Below, in pieces: positions 8,065 to 17,080 of a stretch of DNA of 64,000 nucleotides. The notes beneath the pieces were generated by a model that ran no database searches, was not told the DNA's origin, and worked only from the letters and a program-made list of their open reading frames with translations. The DNA is from Spirosoma sordidisoli (lineage in GTDB: Bacteria > Bacteroidota > Bacteroidia > Cytophagales > Spirosomataceae): the NCBI RefSeq assembly GCF_004138325.1, contig NZ_SBLB01000009.1:186001-250000 (forward strand), read 5' to 3'. The position numbers were made by a program, and so were the translations under genes. Each line of letters begins with the position of its first letter. Positions within the stretch are counted from its first letter, which is position 1.

Positions 8065-9447
8065 ATGACGATACGTAACCGGATTGCCTTCCAGTTTTCG
8101 CTCATTGTGGCGGGTATTCTGATCTGCTACTCCCTGATCATTTATGTTCGGTCTGATACCTACCGGCAAACGGAGTTTTTCGATCGGCTCGAGCAGCGGG
8201 CCCGAACGGTTGTTCGGTTCCTGACCCAGGTAGAGGAACTGGATCGTAATCTGTTGCGCATCATCGACCGTAAAACCCTGATCACGCTGTATGACCAGAA
8301 AGTGATGGTCTTCGATTCGGGCAATCGGATTCTCTACAGCAGCATCGATGAAGATTCAGTAGCCATACCCGTATCGATTCTGGAGCAGATCCGGCAGGAA
8401 AAGATCGTCCGCACCTGGATGGGCGAGCAGCAGCTTTTTGGGTTATACGCCCCGGAGGGTCCGCAGCCGCTGACCGTTGTTGCCACCGCCTACGATCGGT
8501 CGGGCCAGGCCGAGTTGCGAAATCTTCGTAGAACCATTGTCTGGAGTCTGCTCGGCGGCATCGGGCTGACCGTTGGGCTCGGGGTGCTGTTCGCGGGCCA
8601 GTCGCTCCGGCCCATCAGCCGCATCAACAAACAAGTTTCGACCATCAACGCCCGGAGCCTGCAGCAACGTCTCGACGAAGGAAACCGGCAGGATGAAGTT
8701 GCCCAGCTGGCTATCAACTTCAACCAGGTGCTGGGGCGGCTCCAGCAGGCCTTCGAGCAGCAACGCACGTTTATCTCCCACGCGTCCCATGAGTTGCGAA
8801 CTCCGTTGGCGGCCCTGAAGTCAGAGCTTCAGCTCAGTTTGCGCCACCCGCTACCGGCCGACCAATACCAGCATATTCTTCGCAATCTGACCGATGATAC
8901 CGATCGTATCATTGACCTGACCAACAGCCTGCTCGTGCTGGCCCGAACGCTCGAAACGCCCAAATTACAGGTGCAGCATATCGTTCTGCTGGACGATGTG
9001 ATCTTCATGGCGCGCGACGAACTGCTCAACGCCCACCCCCACTACCGAATCGATGTTCGGTTCTCTGACCTGGTGGCTTCCGGAGAACACCCACAGGTTC
9101 GGGGCGATGAGTTGCTGCTGCGCCGTATGCTACTCAATCTGTTCGATAACGCCTGCAAATACAGCGCTGATCAACGGGCGCTCGTCTACATCGCGCAGGA
9201 TAGGAACACCTGCCGGGTCAGCGTGACGGACGAGGGCATCGGGATTGCCGCTGACCAGTTGCCCCAGATTTTTGATCCGTTCTACCGCGCCGACAATGCC
9301 CGTTCGCACGATGGCTACGGGCTGGGTCTTTCGATCTGCAAACGAATTGTGGAACTCCACAACGGCCGTATCGACGTGACCAGCCAGCCGGAGAAAGGAA
9401 GCACGTTTATCATCGTGTTGCCGACCAGCCCGACCAGCACATTCTAA
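8065..9447 (+). CDS. Membrane sensor histidine kinase (EnvZ/BaeS type)
   Basis: The 460-residue protein has TM1 at about 9-28, a periplasmic sensor of about 125 residues, TM2 at about 157-177 (IVWSLLGGIGLTVGLGVLFAG), a HAMP domain (about 180-230), HisKA with phospho-acceptor His242 in SHASHELRTPLAALK, and a HATPase with N box LFDNACKYS, DEGIGI and GYGLGLSICKRIV. It starts 6 bp after the OmpR-type regulator, so cotranscription is near certain. The stimulus is not evident. Confidence 0.94.
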   Translation: MTIRNRIAFQFSLIVAGILICYSLIIYVRSDTYRQTEFFDRLEQRARTVVRFLTQVEELDRNLLRIIDRKTLITLYDQKVMVFDSGNRILYSSIDEDSVAIPVSILEQIRQEKIVRTWMGEQQLFGLYAPEGPQPLTVVATAYDRSGQAELRNLRRTIVWSLLGGIGLTVGLGVLFAGQSLRPISRINKQVSTINARSLQQRLDEGNRQDEVAQLAINFNQVLGRLQQAFEQQRTFISHASHELRTPLAALKSELQLSLRHPLPADQYQHILRNLTDDTDRIIDLTNSLLVLARTLETPKLQVQHIVLLDDVIFMARDELLNAHPHYRIDVRFSDLVASGEHPQVRGDELLLRRMLLNLFDNACKYSADQRALVYIAQDRNTCRVSVTDEGIGIAADQLPQIFDPFYRADNARSHDGYGLGLSICKRIVELHNGRIDVTSQPEKGSTFIIVLPTSPTSTF

Positions 9448-9491
9448 TTTTTTTATAAGCTTGCTGTAAGCCCCACCTAATAGTGCCAATC

Positions 9492-9499
9492 TACCTTTG
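9492..9499 (+). promoter_or_regulatory. Candidate -7 promoter box
   Basis: TACCTTTG matches the Bacteroidota -7 consensus TAnnTTTG and lies 32 bp before the ATG at 9532. A clear -33 TTTG at the usual spacing is not seen, so the call rests on one box. Confidence 0.35.
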
Positions 9500-9531
9500 C
9501 CCATTAACGACAACATACTCAATGTTTCAAC

Positions 9532-10395
9532 ATGGAAAAGGTACTCGGCTCGATGCATATCGATATCGGAACCCTATGCTGGCTGGCTGCCTTAGGCATC
9601 TCCACTATTCTTTACAGTTTCGCCGAAGAGCGAATTAACCATATACACCAGGCAGAACGGCAACACGGCGCTGACGAAACGGGTCAGTACGCCTGGATTC
9701 ATCGATTATCTCTCCTGTCGAACGGGATTGGCCTGCTTAGTTTAGTGGCCCTTGCCTACCTGCATCCGCTTCAGTTTCTGGTGGTGCTGCCGGTGCTGTT
9801 CATCCTGTACAGGTCCAGAGTTACGCACCGGATCGGGGTCTACTCGTTCAACGTGCTGCAACAGGCCCGGCGGTGGTCGTTTACTGTGCAGCGGAACCCC
9901 ATTCGAATCGGCTTACTCGGAGCGGGCAGTTTCGGTCTGGAGTATGCGCTGGAAGAAGAATACCTGGTCAACTGCCTGGCCTTCAGCAACGAACCGACCA
10001 ACTCCGTTATCTCGCTGATCGTCAGTCGCGCCGGGCAGGCCGGTTCCTGGGAGGTTCTGAACGGGTTCGTTATGCTGGGCATCATGCTGACCGGCAGCGC
10101 ATTCTGGCAGGCTCACACCCGGATCAACCACGAAAATCAATCAGGGGCTTCGTTCGCCGATTCATCCTACTCCTGGCGGACCGACTCCCTGTTGCTTAGC
10201 TACCTGTTCCTGCTGGTATCCTTACTTGGGTTAACGGCGGTCATCTCCTTTTCGGCCATATCTAACTATACTTTCTGGATTGGTTACCTTGGTGTCATAC
10301 TGGCTCAGCGCACAAAAACCGGCCGGCGACTGGGTCAACGGATCGTCTATGCGGTGGAATCTTTTCTCGTCCCAGCCGATCGTGTCGTCGAGTAA
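9532..10395 (+). CDS. Multi-spanning membrane protein of unknown function
   Basis: The 287-residue protein is not recognised. Hydrophobic stretches near residues 12-28, 58-76, 78-92, 185-200, 220-242 and 245-266 suggest about five or six membrane spans. A central soluble stretch holds RNPIRIGLLGAGSFGLEYALEEEYLV. A candidate promoter box lies just upstream. The last 47 bases overlap the next gene, a probable outer-membrane protein, suggesting translational coupling. Confidence 0.7.
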   Translation: MEKVLGSMHIDIGTLCWLAALGISTILYSFAEERINHIHQAERQHGADETGQYAWIHRLSLLSNGIGLLSLVALAYLHPLQFLVVLPVLFILYRSRVTHRIGVYSFNVLQQARRWSFTVQRNPIRIGLLGAGSFGLEYALEEEYLVNCLAFSNEPTNSVISLIVSRAGQAGSWEVLNGFVMLGIMLTGSAFWQAHTRINHENQSGASFADSSYSWRTDSLLLSYLFLLVSLLGLTAVISFSAISNYTFWIGYLGVILAQRTKTGRRLGQRIVYAVESFLVPADRVVE

Positions 10396-11290
10396 ACTGT
10401 CGGGACGCTGTCTCCCGATTCTGCTTTTCTTCTTTTGTTCCGCCCTCCTCAGGTGTTACGGTCAAAGTCCGGACAGCACCCAGCTGGTCAACCGCCAGCT
10501 CGACAGTTTGTATATCCACGAAGTTGAGGATCAGCGAACTCCTGATAAAGTCTTACATGCCGAGCCTCTTTTTATCGATCTGATCCGCGACCTGGGGGCC
10601 CGGAAAGGGGAACGGGAATGGAACGTGGGGCTGGGGCTAACGGATAACTTTCGGTACGATACCTACACAGCCCTGGTCGAGTACGAATGGGCACCGATAA
10701 ACCGGCTTGGGTTAGAGGTCGAACTCCCCTTTTCGTTCTACACCTGCAATGAACCCAACGGCGAAAAGCCCGCCAATCAGCTGGAAAGCCTCAAGACGGC
10801 CGTTCAGTGGTCCTTTTACGTATCGGAGCGCCTACAGACCACGCTGGCCGTCGGCTATATCAACGAACTCCATCTGCGTGCGTTTGGCCGCGCCAACCGG
10901 GGACCTGCCGTTCGGGGCAACACTTCGAATCCTTTTTTTATAGCCGCCAAACGCTGGGGCAACCGCTTTCATACCCTTGTTTACGCAGGCCCGTTACTAG
11001 AGCGGTCGGTAGAGCAGTCGAAGTGGGAAACGCACTGGCAAATCAACACCAACCTGCATTACATGATACCGGGCAGCCGCAACTTCATCGGGGTTGAACT
11101 GAACAAAGAACTGGCCCACCATCGATTCCAGCTGGTAGCCCGTCCACAGCTGCGCGTCAGCGTGACGGATAAGCTGCTAGTCGGTATCGTAACCGGTATC
11201 CCCATCGACAAACAAAGCCAGCGACTCAGCACCTTCATGCGACTTATCTACGAACCGGGCCATCGAAGTCAAGCAGCCATCAAAGGCTGA
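10349..11290 (+). CDS. Putative outer-membrane beta-barrel protein
   Basis: From ATG 10349 the protein has 313 residues; an upstream ATG at 10280 would add 23 residues that would not resemble a signal peptide. The chosen start gives a basic segment then LPILLFFFCSALLRCYGQ, a signal peptide. The mature part has alternating polar/aromatic strands (EWNVGLGLTDNFRYDTYTAL, RLGLEVELPFSFY, TTLAVGYINELHLRAFG, FHTLVYAGPLLER) typical of a barrel of about ten strands. The motif HAEPLFIDLIRDLGARKGER precedes the barrel and looks like a family hallmark. It overlaps the preceding membrane-protein gene by 47 bases, so the two may act together across the envelope. Confidence 0.7.
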   Translation: MRWNLFSSQPIVSSSKLSGRCLPILLFFFCSALLRCYGQSPDSTQLVNRQLDSLYIHEVEDQRTPDKVLHAEPLFIDLIRDLGARKGEREWNVGLGLTDNFRYDTYTALVEYEWAPINRLGLEVELPFSFYTCNEPNGEKPANQLESLKTAVQWSFYVSERLQTTLAVGYINELHLRAFGRANRGPAVRGNTSNPFFIAAKRWGNRFHTLVYAGPLLERSVEQSKWETHWQINTNLHYMIPGSRNFIGVELNKELAHHRFQLVARPQLRVSVTDKLLVGIVTGIPIDKQSQRLSTFMRLIYEPGHRSQAAIKG

Positions 11291-11303
11291 TCAGGCAACC
11301 TAC

Positions 11304-11564
11304 CTAACCGCGCATGGGGCATGATGCTACCGAGTCGTTTTCAGCGCTACCTGCGTTGCGGGCAGTCCTGGCCGAGAGGTAAGGTTCCAATGCGCCGGGC
11401 CTACTCATGCTGATCGCCAGGGTCAACCCGTTGTAGGCTTTCCGCTCGTTGGATGCGAACGAAACGAGGTCGGCCGGATCACCGTTGTCGGTAGCCACCA
11501 GCTCGCCGGGCCCCGAGACCTCAAACCAGATCGGATTTGCTGCCTGAGGCACCAGAGACTTCAA
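11304..11564 (-). pseudogene. C-terminal remnant of a GH2 beta-galactosidase
   Basis: The minus-strand frame contains SLVPQAANPIWFEVSGPGEL followed by VATDNGDPADLVSFASNERKAYNGL. This matches the C-terminal immunoglobulin-like domain of Bacteroidota GH2 beta-galactosidases, where the VATDNGDP and F-S-ERKAFNGL motifs are conserved. The usual enzyme has about 800 or more residues; only some 70-80 remain here. Nothing upstream of about 11,560 continues the homology, and 50 bp further a G/C-rich palindromic repeat begins. It is best read as a truncated relic. Confidence 0.72.
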
Positions 11565-12336
11565 CGAGGTTTTGTGGGGAAGATACCTGCGGGCAGTAGT
11601 CAGCTCGATGGGTCGCCCTTTTCTACCCCCCGCCCCCTAAAGGGGGAGCCCATTCGGCGCGGACGGCTCCCCCTTTAGGGGGCTGGGGGGTGAAAAGGCA
11701 GCCCATTCGGGCTAGAGGAGTTCACATAAATTCCTTCCCCAAACAACCTCTTGGGCCGGGCCGCCGTCGCGGGGCGGGAGGTAGAAAAGAAAGTCATTCG
11801 AGCCACTTTAAGCATGAAAAGGCCTATTCCTAACAAACCTTTAGGAAAGCTAACTTGGCACATAGAGTTTCCTCCTCAGAGACGGTGATTGTTGGTTTAT
11901 ACCACCCCCAAAGACGACTGTCTCCTGTCACACTGTAGGGAAAAACTTTAACAATCGATTGCATAAATTTTCAAGCATTAAGTTGGCTTTCTCTGACTAT
12001 GAAGACTCATAGCGTTTGAATAATCTGTTGATAAAGTGGGCTGGTCGAATCTCGTCCAGGTTGCAAATTCATGAAAGAGAACTGCATCAGGTTCTATGTA
12101 CAAACAGCTTTTATTTCTGGACACAGCATACAAAAAGCGGTTAGAACCGCATAGCACCTTGCCTTTTAGCTGTAACCGATTGCAAAACAGAAGAAATTGT
12201 TTATCATTCTTGCCAACCGGGGTCGTACATGTCAATCCGTCTGTTATCTCCTTCCTAATAAACCCCTCCAGGAAGGTAGTGCGTTAGTGGACCTGACGGT
12301 TGTGTTCATCTGATGTTGGTCGAAACTTATTCGTTC
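11565..12336. other. Non-coding stretch with repeat element A
   Basis: No gene with convincing motifs is seen. 11614-11775 holds the composite repeat described separately, and a weaker copy of its tail motif (CCTAACAAACCTTTAGG) lies at 11829-11845. The rest, to the sialate-esterase gene, is unremarkable and contains its promoter region. Short open frames here are repeat-derived or random. Confidence 0.6.
11614..11775. repeat. Composite G/C-rich repeat element, copy A
   Basis: A long imperfect palindrome spans 11614-11700. The arms at 11625-11650 and 11665-11691 pair over about 26 bases with a single-base gap. Each arm contains its own sub-palindrome (CCCCCTAAAGGGGG and CCCCCTTTAGGGGG). The tail 11739-11775 is a 37-base block starting CCAAACAACCTCTT that recurs at 20551-20587 with one mismatch. 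AGCCCATTCGG also occurs twice inside the element. Similar CCCCTAAAGGGG repeats occur widely between genes in Bacteroidota; their role is not established. Confidence 0.8.
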
Positions 12337-14307
12337 ATGAATTTTTACATCTGCCGCCGTGGTGCTTTACCTACTGTTGGCAACCTGATTGCTCTTTTAT
12401 GCCTGTTACTGGCTTTTCATCCAACGGCCCGCGCTCAGGTGCGACTACCAAAGCTGATCGGTAACGGAATGGTTTTGCAACGCGATGTACCGCTGAGAAT
12501 ATGGGGCTGGGCGAAGGCGGGGGAGCGGATCTCGGTCCGTTTCAGGAACAAAACCGTTAGAACCGTAACCGACGCGGCCGGGAAATGGCAGGTCAATCTG
12601 CCGCCAACACCCGCGGGCGGACCGTTCGTGATGGCAATAGAAGGCAGTACAAAAATTTCCCTGACAGACATTCTGATCGGGGACGTATGGTTTTGCAGCG
12701 GGCAAAGCAATATGGTTCACCAGATGAACATCCATGACGTCACCTATGCCAGGGACATTCGGGAAGCCAATTATCCGCAGATTCGTCAGTTCTGGGTGCC
12801 TACCCTGACCAGTTTGCAGGCTCCCCAGTCCGACCTCCCGGAAGGGCAGTGGAAAGCCGCTGTTGGTGCGGATGTGCGGCCTTTTTCGGCAGTGGCTTAC
12901 TTCTTCGCCAGAAAGCTGTTCGACAGGTACAAAATCCCGGTTGGCATCATCAACGCCAGTGTGGGCGGTACCCCCATCGAAGCCTGGATCAGCGAAAGCG
13001 GACTTGCCGATTTCAGTGCGCTACAAACCATTATTCAGAAGAATAAAGACACGACCTACCTGAACAGCCTGACGCGTCGACAACCCGCCAGCGCGACCCG
13101 ACCGGCCCCTCCGGTTGATCTGGGATTGACAGGTCCGGCAAAGTGGTACGAGCTGACCTACACGCCCAAAGGCTGGCGACCCATCAACGTGCCGGGTTAT
13201 TGGGAAGATCAGGGTATCAAGGATCTGAACGGCGTGGTCTGGTACCGCCGGGAGGTCGATGTTCCCGCTTCTATGGCAGGCAAACCCGCCACTGTGTTTC
13301 TGGGCCGAATCGTCGATGCCGATGAACTTTACATAAATGGCAAACAGGTCGGACGAACCACCTATCAATACCCGCAACGCCGGTATACCGTACCCGCTGA
13401 TGTACTGAAAGCAGGCAAAAACGCCTTCGTGGTTCGGGTCACCAACACGGGTGGGAAGGGCGGATTTGTGCCCGACAAGCCCTATTGCCTCTTTGCCGGA
13501 GCAGATACCGTTGATCTGAAAGGTACCTGGCACTATAAAGTAGGCACCGCCTATCGCCCGTTTGCGGGAGGGGGATTTGGAGGGGGCATTAACGCCCAAA
13601 ATCAGCCGACGGCCCTCTTTAATGCCATGGTAGCGCCCGACATTCAATACGCCATAAAAGGCTTCTGCTGGTACCAGGGCGAAAGCAATGCCGGCCGGCC
13701 TCAGGAGTATCAGAAACTGCTGCCAGCTTTGATCAGTGACTGGCGAAACCAGTGGAAACAGGGTCAGTTGCCGTTCCTGTACGTTCAGCTGCCAGGCTAT
13801 ATGGAGTACAATTACCTGCCGGCCGAAAGTGGCTGGGCCACCCTGCGGGAAGCTCAGCTCAACGCCCTTTCGGTCCCTAACACCGCCATGGCCGTGGCTA
13901 TTGACCTGGGCGAATGGAACGACATTCACCCCGACAACAAGAAAGACGTGGGTGAGCGATTGGCCCTGGCGGCTCTAAAAACGGCCTATAAAGAGAACGT
14001 TGTTGCCTCAGGACCCTTGTTTCAATCCGCGTCGGTTGACGGGAATAGGATTACCATCCGTTTCACCAGCACGGGCAGCGGCCTGATAACCAACGACGGG
14101 GAAGAGCTGGGCGAGTTTGCGGTGGCGGGCAGCGACCGGAAATTCGTTTGGGCCAGGGCAAAAATTGAGGGCGACAAGGTCGTTGTGTGGAGTGATGAGG
14201 TGACAGCGCCCCTTTACGTGCGCTACGCCTGGGCCGACAACCCAGTTCAGCCCAACCTGTATAATAAGGAGGGGTTACCGGCGTCGCCATTCAGGACGGA
14301 TAAATAA
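12337..14307 (+). CDS. Sialate O-acetylesterase-like secreted SGNH hydrolase
   Basis: From ATG 12337 the protein has 656 residues; an alternative ATG at 12313 adds eight residues before the same signal peptide (IALLCLLLAFHPTARAQ). A small beta domain precedes the SGNH core, which carries block I GQSNM with nucleophile Ser124, the WYQGESNA block, and the catalytic His in DIHPDNKKDVGERLA. A jelly-roll sugar-binding insertion at about 260-410 (PGYWEDQG, VWYRREVDVPASMAGKPATV, GRIVDADELYINGKQVGRT) splits the core, as is usual for this family. It likely removes acetyl groups from sialic acid or other glycans in the periplasm. The next gene, a CE15-like esterase, starts 22 bp on and probably shares its transcript. 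Confidence 0.88.
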   Translation: MNFYICRRGALPTVGNLIALLCLLLAFHPTARAQVRLPKLIGNGMVLQRDVPLRIWGWAKAGERISVRFRNKTVRTVTDAAGKWQVNLPPTPAGGPFVMAIEGSTKISLTDILIGDVWFCSGQSNMVHQMNIHDVTYARDIREANYPQIRQFWVPTLTSLQAPQSDLPEGQWKAAVGADVRPFSAVAYFFARKLFDRYKIPVGIINASVGGTPIEAWISESGLADFSALQTIIQKNKDTTYLNSLTRRQPASATRPAPPVDLGLTGPAKWYELTYTPKGWRPINVPGYWEDQGIKDLNGVVWYRREVDVPASMAGKPATVFLGRIVDADELYINGKQVGRTTYQYPQRRYTVPADVLKAGKNAFVVRVTNTGGKGGFVPDKPYCLFAGADTVDLKGTWHYKVGTAYRPFAGGGFGGGINAQNQPTALFNAMVAPDIQYAIKGFCWYQGESNAGRPQEYQKLLPALISDWRNQWKQGQLPFLYVQLPGYMEYNYLPAESGWATLREAQLNALSVPNTAMAVAIDLGEWNDIHPDNKKDVGERLALAALKTAYKENVVASGPLFQSASVDGNRITIRFTSTGSGLITNDGEELGEFAVAGSDRKFVWARAKIEGDKVVVWSDEVTAPLYVRYAWADNPVQPNLYNKEGLPASPFRTDK

Positions 14308-14329
14308 TAATCCTATATCCATTAACTAC

Positions 14330-15874
14330 ATGCAAACCTACCTGACCCTTGGCCTGCTCGCCAGCCTCTCTTACGGGGCTGCGGCTCAGCAAGCTGTCAT
14401 TGACAGTAGTAAATACCCGCCCCCAAAAACCTGGACGGCCCAGCAGGATCAGGCCAACATGCTACAGCAGCTGGGCATAAAAAAGTTGAGACCCGGACCC
14501 AGCGCCAACGAAGCCGACCCCAATCACGCGAACTACGACGAAGCTAAAGCCGATCCCTGTCCGCAGCTCCCTGATCTGCTCACCACCAAAAATGGCAGGA
14601 AAGTAACCACCCCCGACCAGTGGTGGAAAACCCGCCGGCCCGAACTCATTGACGATTTCGAACGGGAAGTGTACGGTCGGGTGCCTGCCAACCTGCCCAA
14701 AGTAACCTGGGTCACCAAAATCACCGACAACGAATTCGTTGGCCGTACGCCGGTTGTCGCCAAACAGCTGATCGGGCGGGTCGATAACCGTGATTATCCG
14801 CTGATCAACGTGAACATCAACATGGTACTAGTGCTGCCGGCCAACGTAAAGGGGCCGGTTCCGGTGATGATGATGCTGGGGTTCCCGACTTTGCCCGCCC
14901 CCGCCCAACCCTCGCCGGCCGACCTCGAAAAGCTCAATACCGCTTTCAAGGAGATGATGATCAGAAGCAATCCGGAGCTAAAAGCCATCTTTGACCGGTA
15001 TCCGGCCTACAATCCCATTACCCGACTGCCCGGACCTAACTTTTTTGCCCCGCCACCAAACGGCGATTCGCCCCCGACCGAGCAGTTGCTGGCCGCTGGC
15101 TGGGGCTATTGTACGATTGAGCCCAACAGTATACAGGCCGACAACGGGTCGGGCCTGACCCGGGGCATTATTGGTCTCGTTAACAAAGGTCAGCCCCGCA
15201 AACCCGACGACTGGGGCGCTTTACGAGCCTGGGCCTGGGGAGCCTCCCGCGCCCTCGACTACCTGGAAACAGAACCCCTGGTCAACGCGAAACAGGTCGG
15301 CATTGAGGGCGTTTCGCGCTACGGGAAAGCGGCCATGGTGGCTATGGCTTTTGACCAGCGGTTTGGTATGGGCCTTATCGGGTCTTCGGGCAAGGGCGGG
15401 GCTACGCTGCACCGCCGGGTGTTTGGCGAAGCGGTTGAAAGCCTGACAAACAGTGGCGGCTATCACTGGATGGCCGGAAACTACCTGAAGTACGCTGCTG
15501 ACGAATCTACTTTTGGCCGCAAAACAGGCTGTGACCTACCCGTCGATTCACACCAGCTACTGGCCTTGTGTGCACCTCGACCTACGTTTGTCAGCTACGG
15601 GATACCCGAAAAAGGCGACGCCAAATGGCTCGATCAGATGGGGAGCTACAAAGCCACCGTTGCGGCTGGTTCCGTCTACCGACTGCTGGGAGCCCGGGAC
15701 CTGGGCGTTAGTAACGACTATACTACCGAACAAATGCCGCCGGTACTGACCGGACTCATGGATGGCGAACTGGCCTGGCGTCAGCACAACGGGGGCCATA
15801 CCGATGCGCCTAATTTTCAACATGTTATACCCTGGGCCAGTAAACTATTCAACTACACCCGTACTGCCAAATAG
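14330..15874 (+). CDS. Secreted CE15-like glucuronoyl esterase family protein
   Basis: The 514-residue protein has a signal peptide (LTLGLLASLSYGAAAQQ) and an alpha/beta-hydrolase core. The nucleophile elbow GVSRYGKA fits the G-x-S-R-x-G-K pattern of CE15 4-O-methyl-glucuronoyl methylesterases, and a catalytic His is likely in DLPVDSHQLLALCAPRP. CE15 enzymes cleave lignin-glucuronoxylan ester links; acetyl-xylan esterase is the main alternative name for such proteins. It follows the sialate-esterase-like gene by 22 bp, forming a two-gene secreted esterase unit. A strong hairpin downstream ends the transcript. Confidence 0.85.
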   Translation: MQTYLTLGLLASLSYGAAAQQAVIDSSKYPPPKTWTAQQDQANMLQQLGIKKLRPGPSANEADPNHANYDEAKADPCPQLPDLLTTKNGRKVTTPDQWWKTRRPELIDDFEREVYGRVPANLPKVTWVTKITDNEFVGRTPVVAKQLIGRVDNRDYPLINVNINMVLVLPANVKGPVPVMMMLGFPTLPAPAQPSPADLEKLNTAFKEMMIRSNPELKAIFDRYPAYNPITRLPGPNFFAPPPNGDSPPTEQLLAAGWGYCTIEPNSIQADNGSGLTRGIIGLVNKGQPRKPDDWGALRAWAWGASRALDYLETEPLVNAKQVGIEGVSRYGKAAMVAMAFDQRFGMGLIGSSGKGGATLHRRVFGEAVESLTNSGGYHWMAGNYLKYAADESTFGRKTGCDLPVDSHQLLALCAPRPTFVSYGIPEKGDAKWLDQMGSYKATVAAGSVYRLLGARDLGVSNDYTTEQMPPVLTGLMDGELAWRQHNGGHTDAPNFQHVIPWASKLFNYTRTAK

Positions 15875-15991
15875 CAGTTATCCGCCGGGTAGCCTACCCC
15901 AACGGGGAAACATCGAAAAACGGCTCGAACGTGCCGGCCGAGGTGCCGCTGTCGACCCCGCTCTGGTGGGATAAACCCTAAACTCTTCTGC

Positions 15992-16024
15992 ACAGGCGGC
16001 TCCCGGGAGCCGCCTGTTTGTTTA
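15992..16024. terminator. Intrinsic terminator, perfect palindrome
   Basis: Bases 15992-16017 form a 26-base perfect palindrome (13-bp arms centred on CCCGGG) followed by TTGTTTAT. It lies between convergent genes, the CE15-like esterase and the RES toxin, and could stop both. Confidence 0.75.
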
Positions 16025-16028
16025 TCGA

Positions 16029-16520
16029 CTAATCGACTGACGCGGTCGGCAGGCGGGGGTCGACGGGATAGGGTTGAATAGTCAGTACCGAACAGGCCGG
16101 TCGTAACGAATGCAGCGGATCGATCAGGACGTTGCGGGAAGGCGACAGCGGCACCACTGCCGATGGAAGTGCCAGGCATAACGACCCATGGTGGCGAAAC
16201 TGCGCGTCCGCATAGCTGGCCAGCCCGGGCGGAGTCACAAACGGGTCATCCCAACCGACCGGCAATTCACTGGCCGACAGGTACACAATTGACGCATCCG
16301 GTACCGAAATCTCGCACAGGATCAGCGGGGGCAGATCGGCCAGGGGTGTCCCGTCGAGGTGTACCATATACTCCAGAAAGCAAAGCTCCGGTGTCGTAGC
16401 CGTGTAGACCATGGGGCGTCCTTTGGCATTCCAGCGGCCTCCGTGCAGCTGGGCACCAATCCCATCGAGAATCGTATCGCGGTGGCTGTCGGTCTGGATG
16501 CGGTACAGGGTGATAGCCAT
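16029..16520 (-). CDS. RES-domain toxin
   Basis: The 163-residue protein starts LYRIQTD and has the RES pattern GGRWNAKGRPMVYTATTPEL with downstream LEYMVHL and a C-terminal LPSAVVPLSPSRNVLIDP. The conserved Arg, Glu and Ser of the family are therefore visible. Characterised RES toxins deplete NAD+ . Its ATG overlaps the stop of the upstream antitoxin gene by one base (TAATG), so translation is coupled. The length is normal for the family and the frame is intact. Confidence 0.92.
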   Translation of the reverse strand: MAITLYRIQTDSHRDTILDGIGAQLHGGRWNAKGRPMVYTATTPELCFLEYMVHLDGTPLADLPPLILCEISVPDASIVYLSASELPVGWDDPFVTPPGLASYADAQFRHHGSLCLALPSAVVPLSPSRNVLIDPLHSLRPACSVLTIQPYPVDPRLPTASVD

Positions 16521-16948
16521 TAGCTGAACACCCCGTATTCAATACGCCCCAGTAGATCCTCTACCAGCTGAACGCCGGTCGGACTATCCATCAGATCGAG
16601 TGGTGACCGGTCAGCCAGCGCCCGCAGCGGCCGACGGAGCCAGCGGGTAAATTTGCCCTGGTCCTGAAAGACAGCGGTGCCGTGACCAGCCAGCCGACTG
16701 AGTAACAGCAGTCGCTCGGAGGTGGCCGCATCGAGCCGACCCGCTTTGGCCTGCCGATGGAAAGTAGCGACCGACTGGTTCAGCAGCCGGGCCATTTCCT
16801 TATCGGCAACCCCCAGCAGACCCGCAACGCGCCCCGCTTCTGAACCAGCCAGTCCCTGCCGGGAGCGGTCTATGAGCTGAAGTGCCGTTAGCGGAACTAC
16901 GTTGACGTCGGGTCGTGTAGATGGCGGTAGGGTTGCCTGGGTAGCCAT
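16520..16948 (-). CDS. Xre/MbcA/ParS-type antitoxin (partner of RES toxin)
   Basis: The 142-residue protein has an N-terminal HTH-like region (LLGVADKEMARLLNQSVATF) and a C-terminal toxin-binding domain with the signature ATSERLLLLSRLAGHGTAVF and SPLDLMDSPTGVQLVEDLL, typical of the MbcA/ParS/Xre family. It precedes and overlaps the RES gene. Family members repress their own promoter; a palindrome at 16998-17009 upstream is a good operator candidate. Confidence 0.92.
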   Translation of the reverse strand: MATQATLPPSTRPDVNVVPLTALQLIDRSRQGLAGSEAGRVAGLLGVADKEMARLLNQSVATFHRQAKAGRLDAATSERLLLLSRLAGHGTAVFQDQGKFTRWLRRPLRALADRSPLDLMDSPTGVQLVEDLLGRIEYGVFS

Positions 16949-16995
16949 ACTAGCTGGTGTTTTTATTCGGGAAATCAGTCAACTACTCTCTAAAC

Positions 16996-17033
16996 AGAAT
17001 CAATTGATTGCAATATAACACGCTTTTGATTCT
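16996..17033 (-). promoter_or_regulatory. Candidate operator/promoter of the RES-Xre module
   Basis: The 12-bp palindrome AATCAATTGATT (16998-17009) lies 49 bp upstream of the antitoxin ATG. A further inverted pair AGAATCA (16996-17002) and TGATTCT (17027-17033) brackets it. On the minus strand TTATATTG between them could be a -7 element. The set-up fits autorepression by an Xre-type antitoxin but binding is not shown. Confidence 0.45.
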
Positions 17034-17080
17034 AATAGTTACTAACCTACTTTCTCACCGACTGCGTTTGTCGCCGGTAT

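Noticed and set aside
11675..11863. 62-codon frame on the minus strand
   Set aside because: Entirely within the G/C-rich repeat element and its tail; low complexity and no family resemblance.
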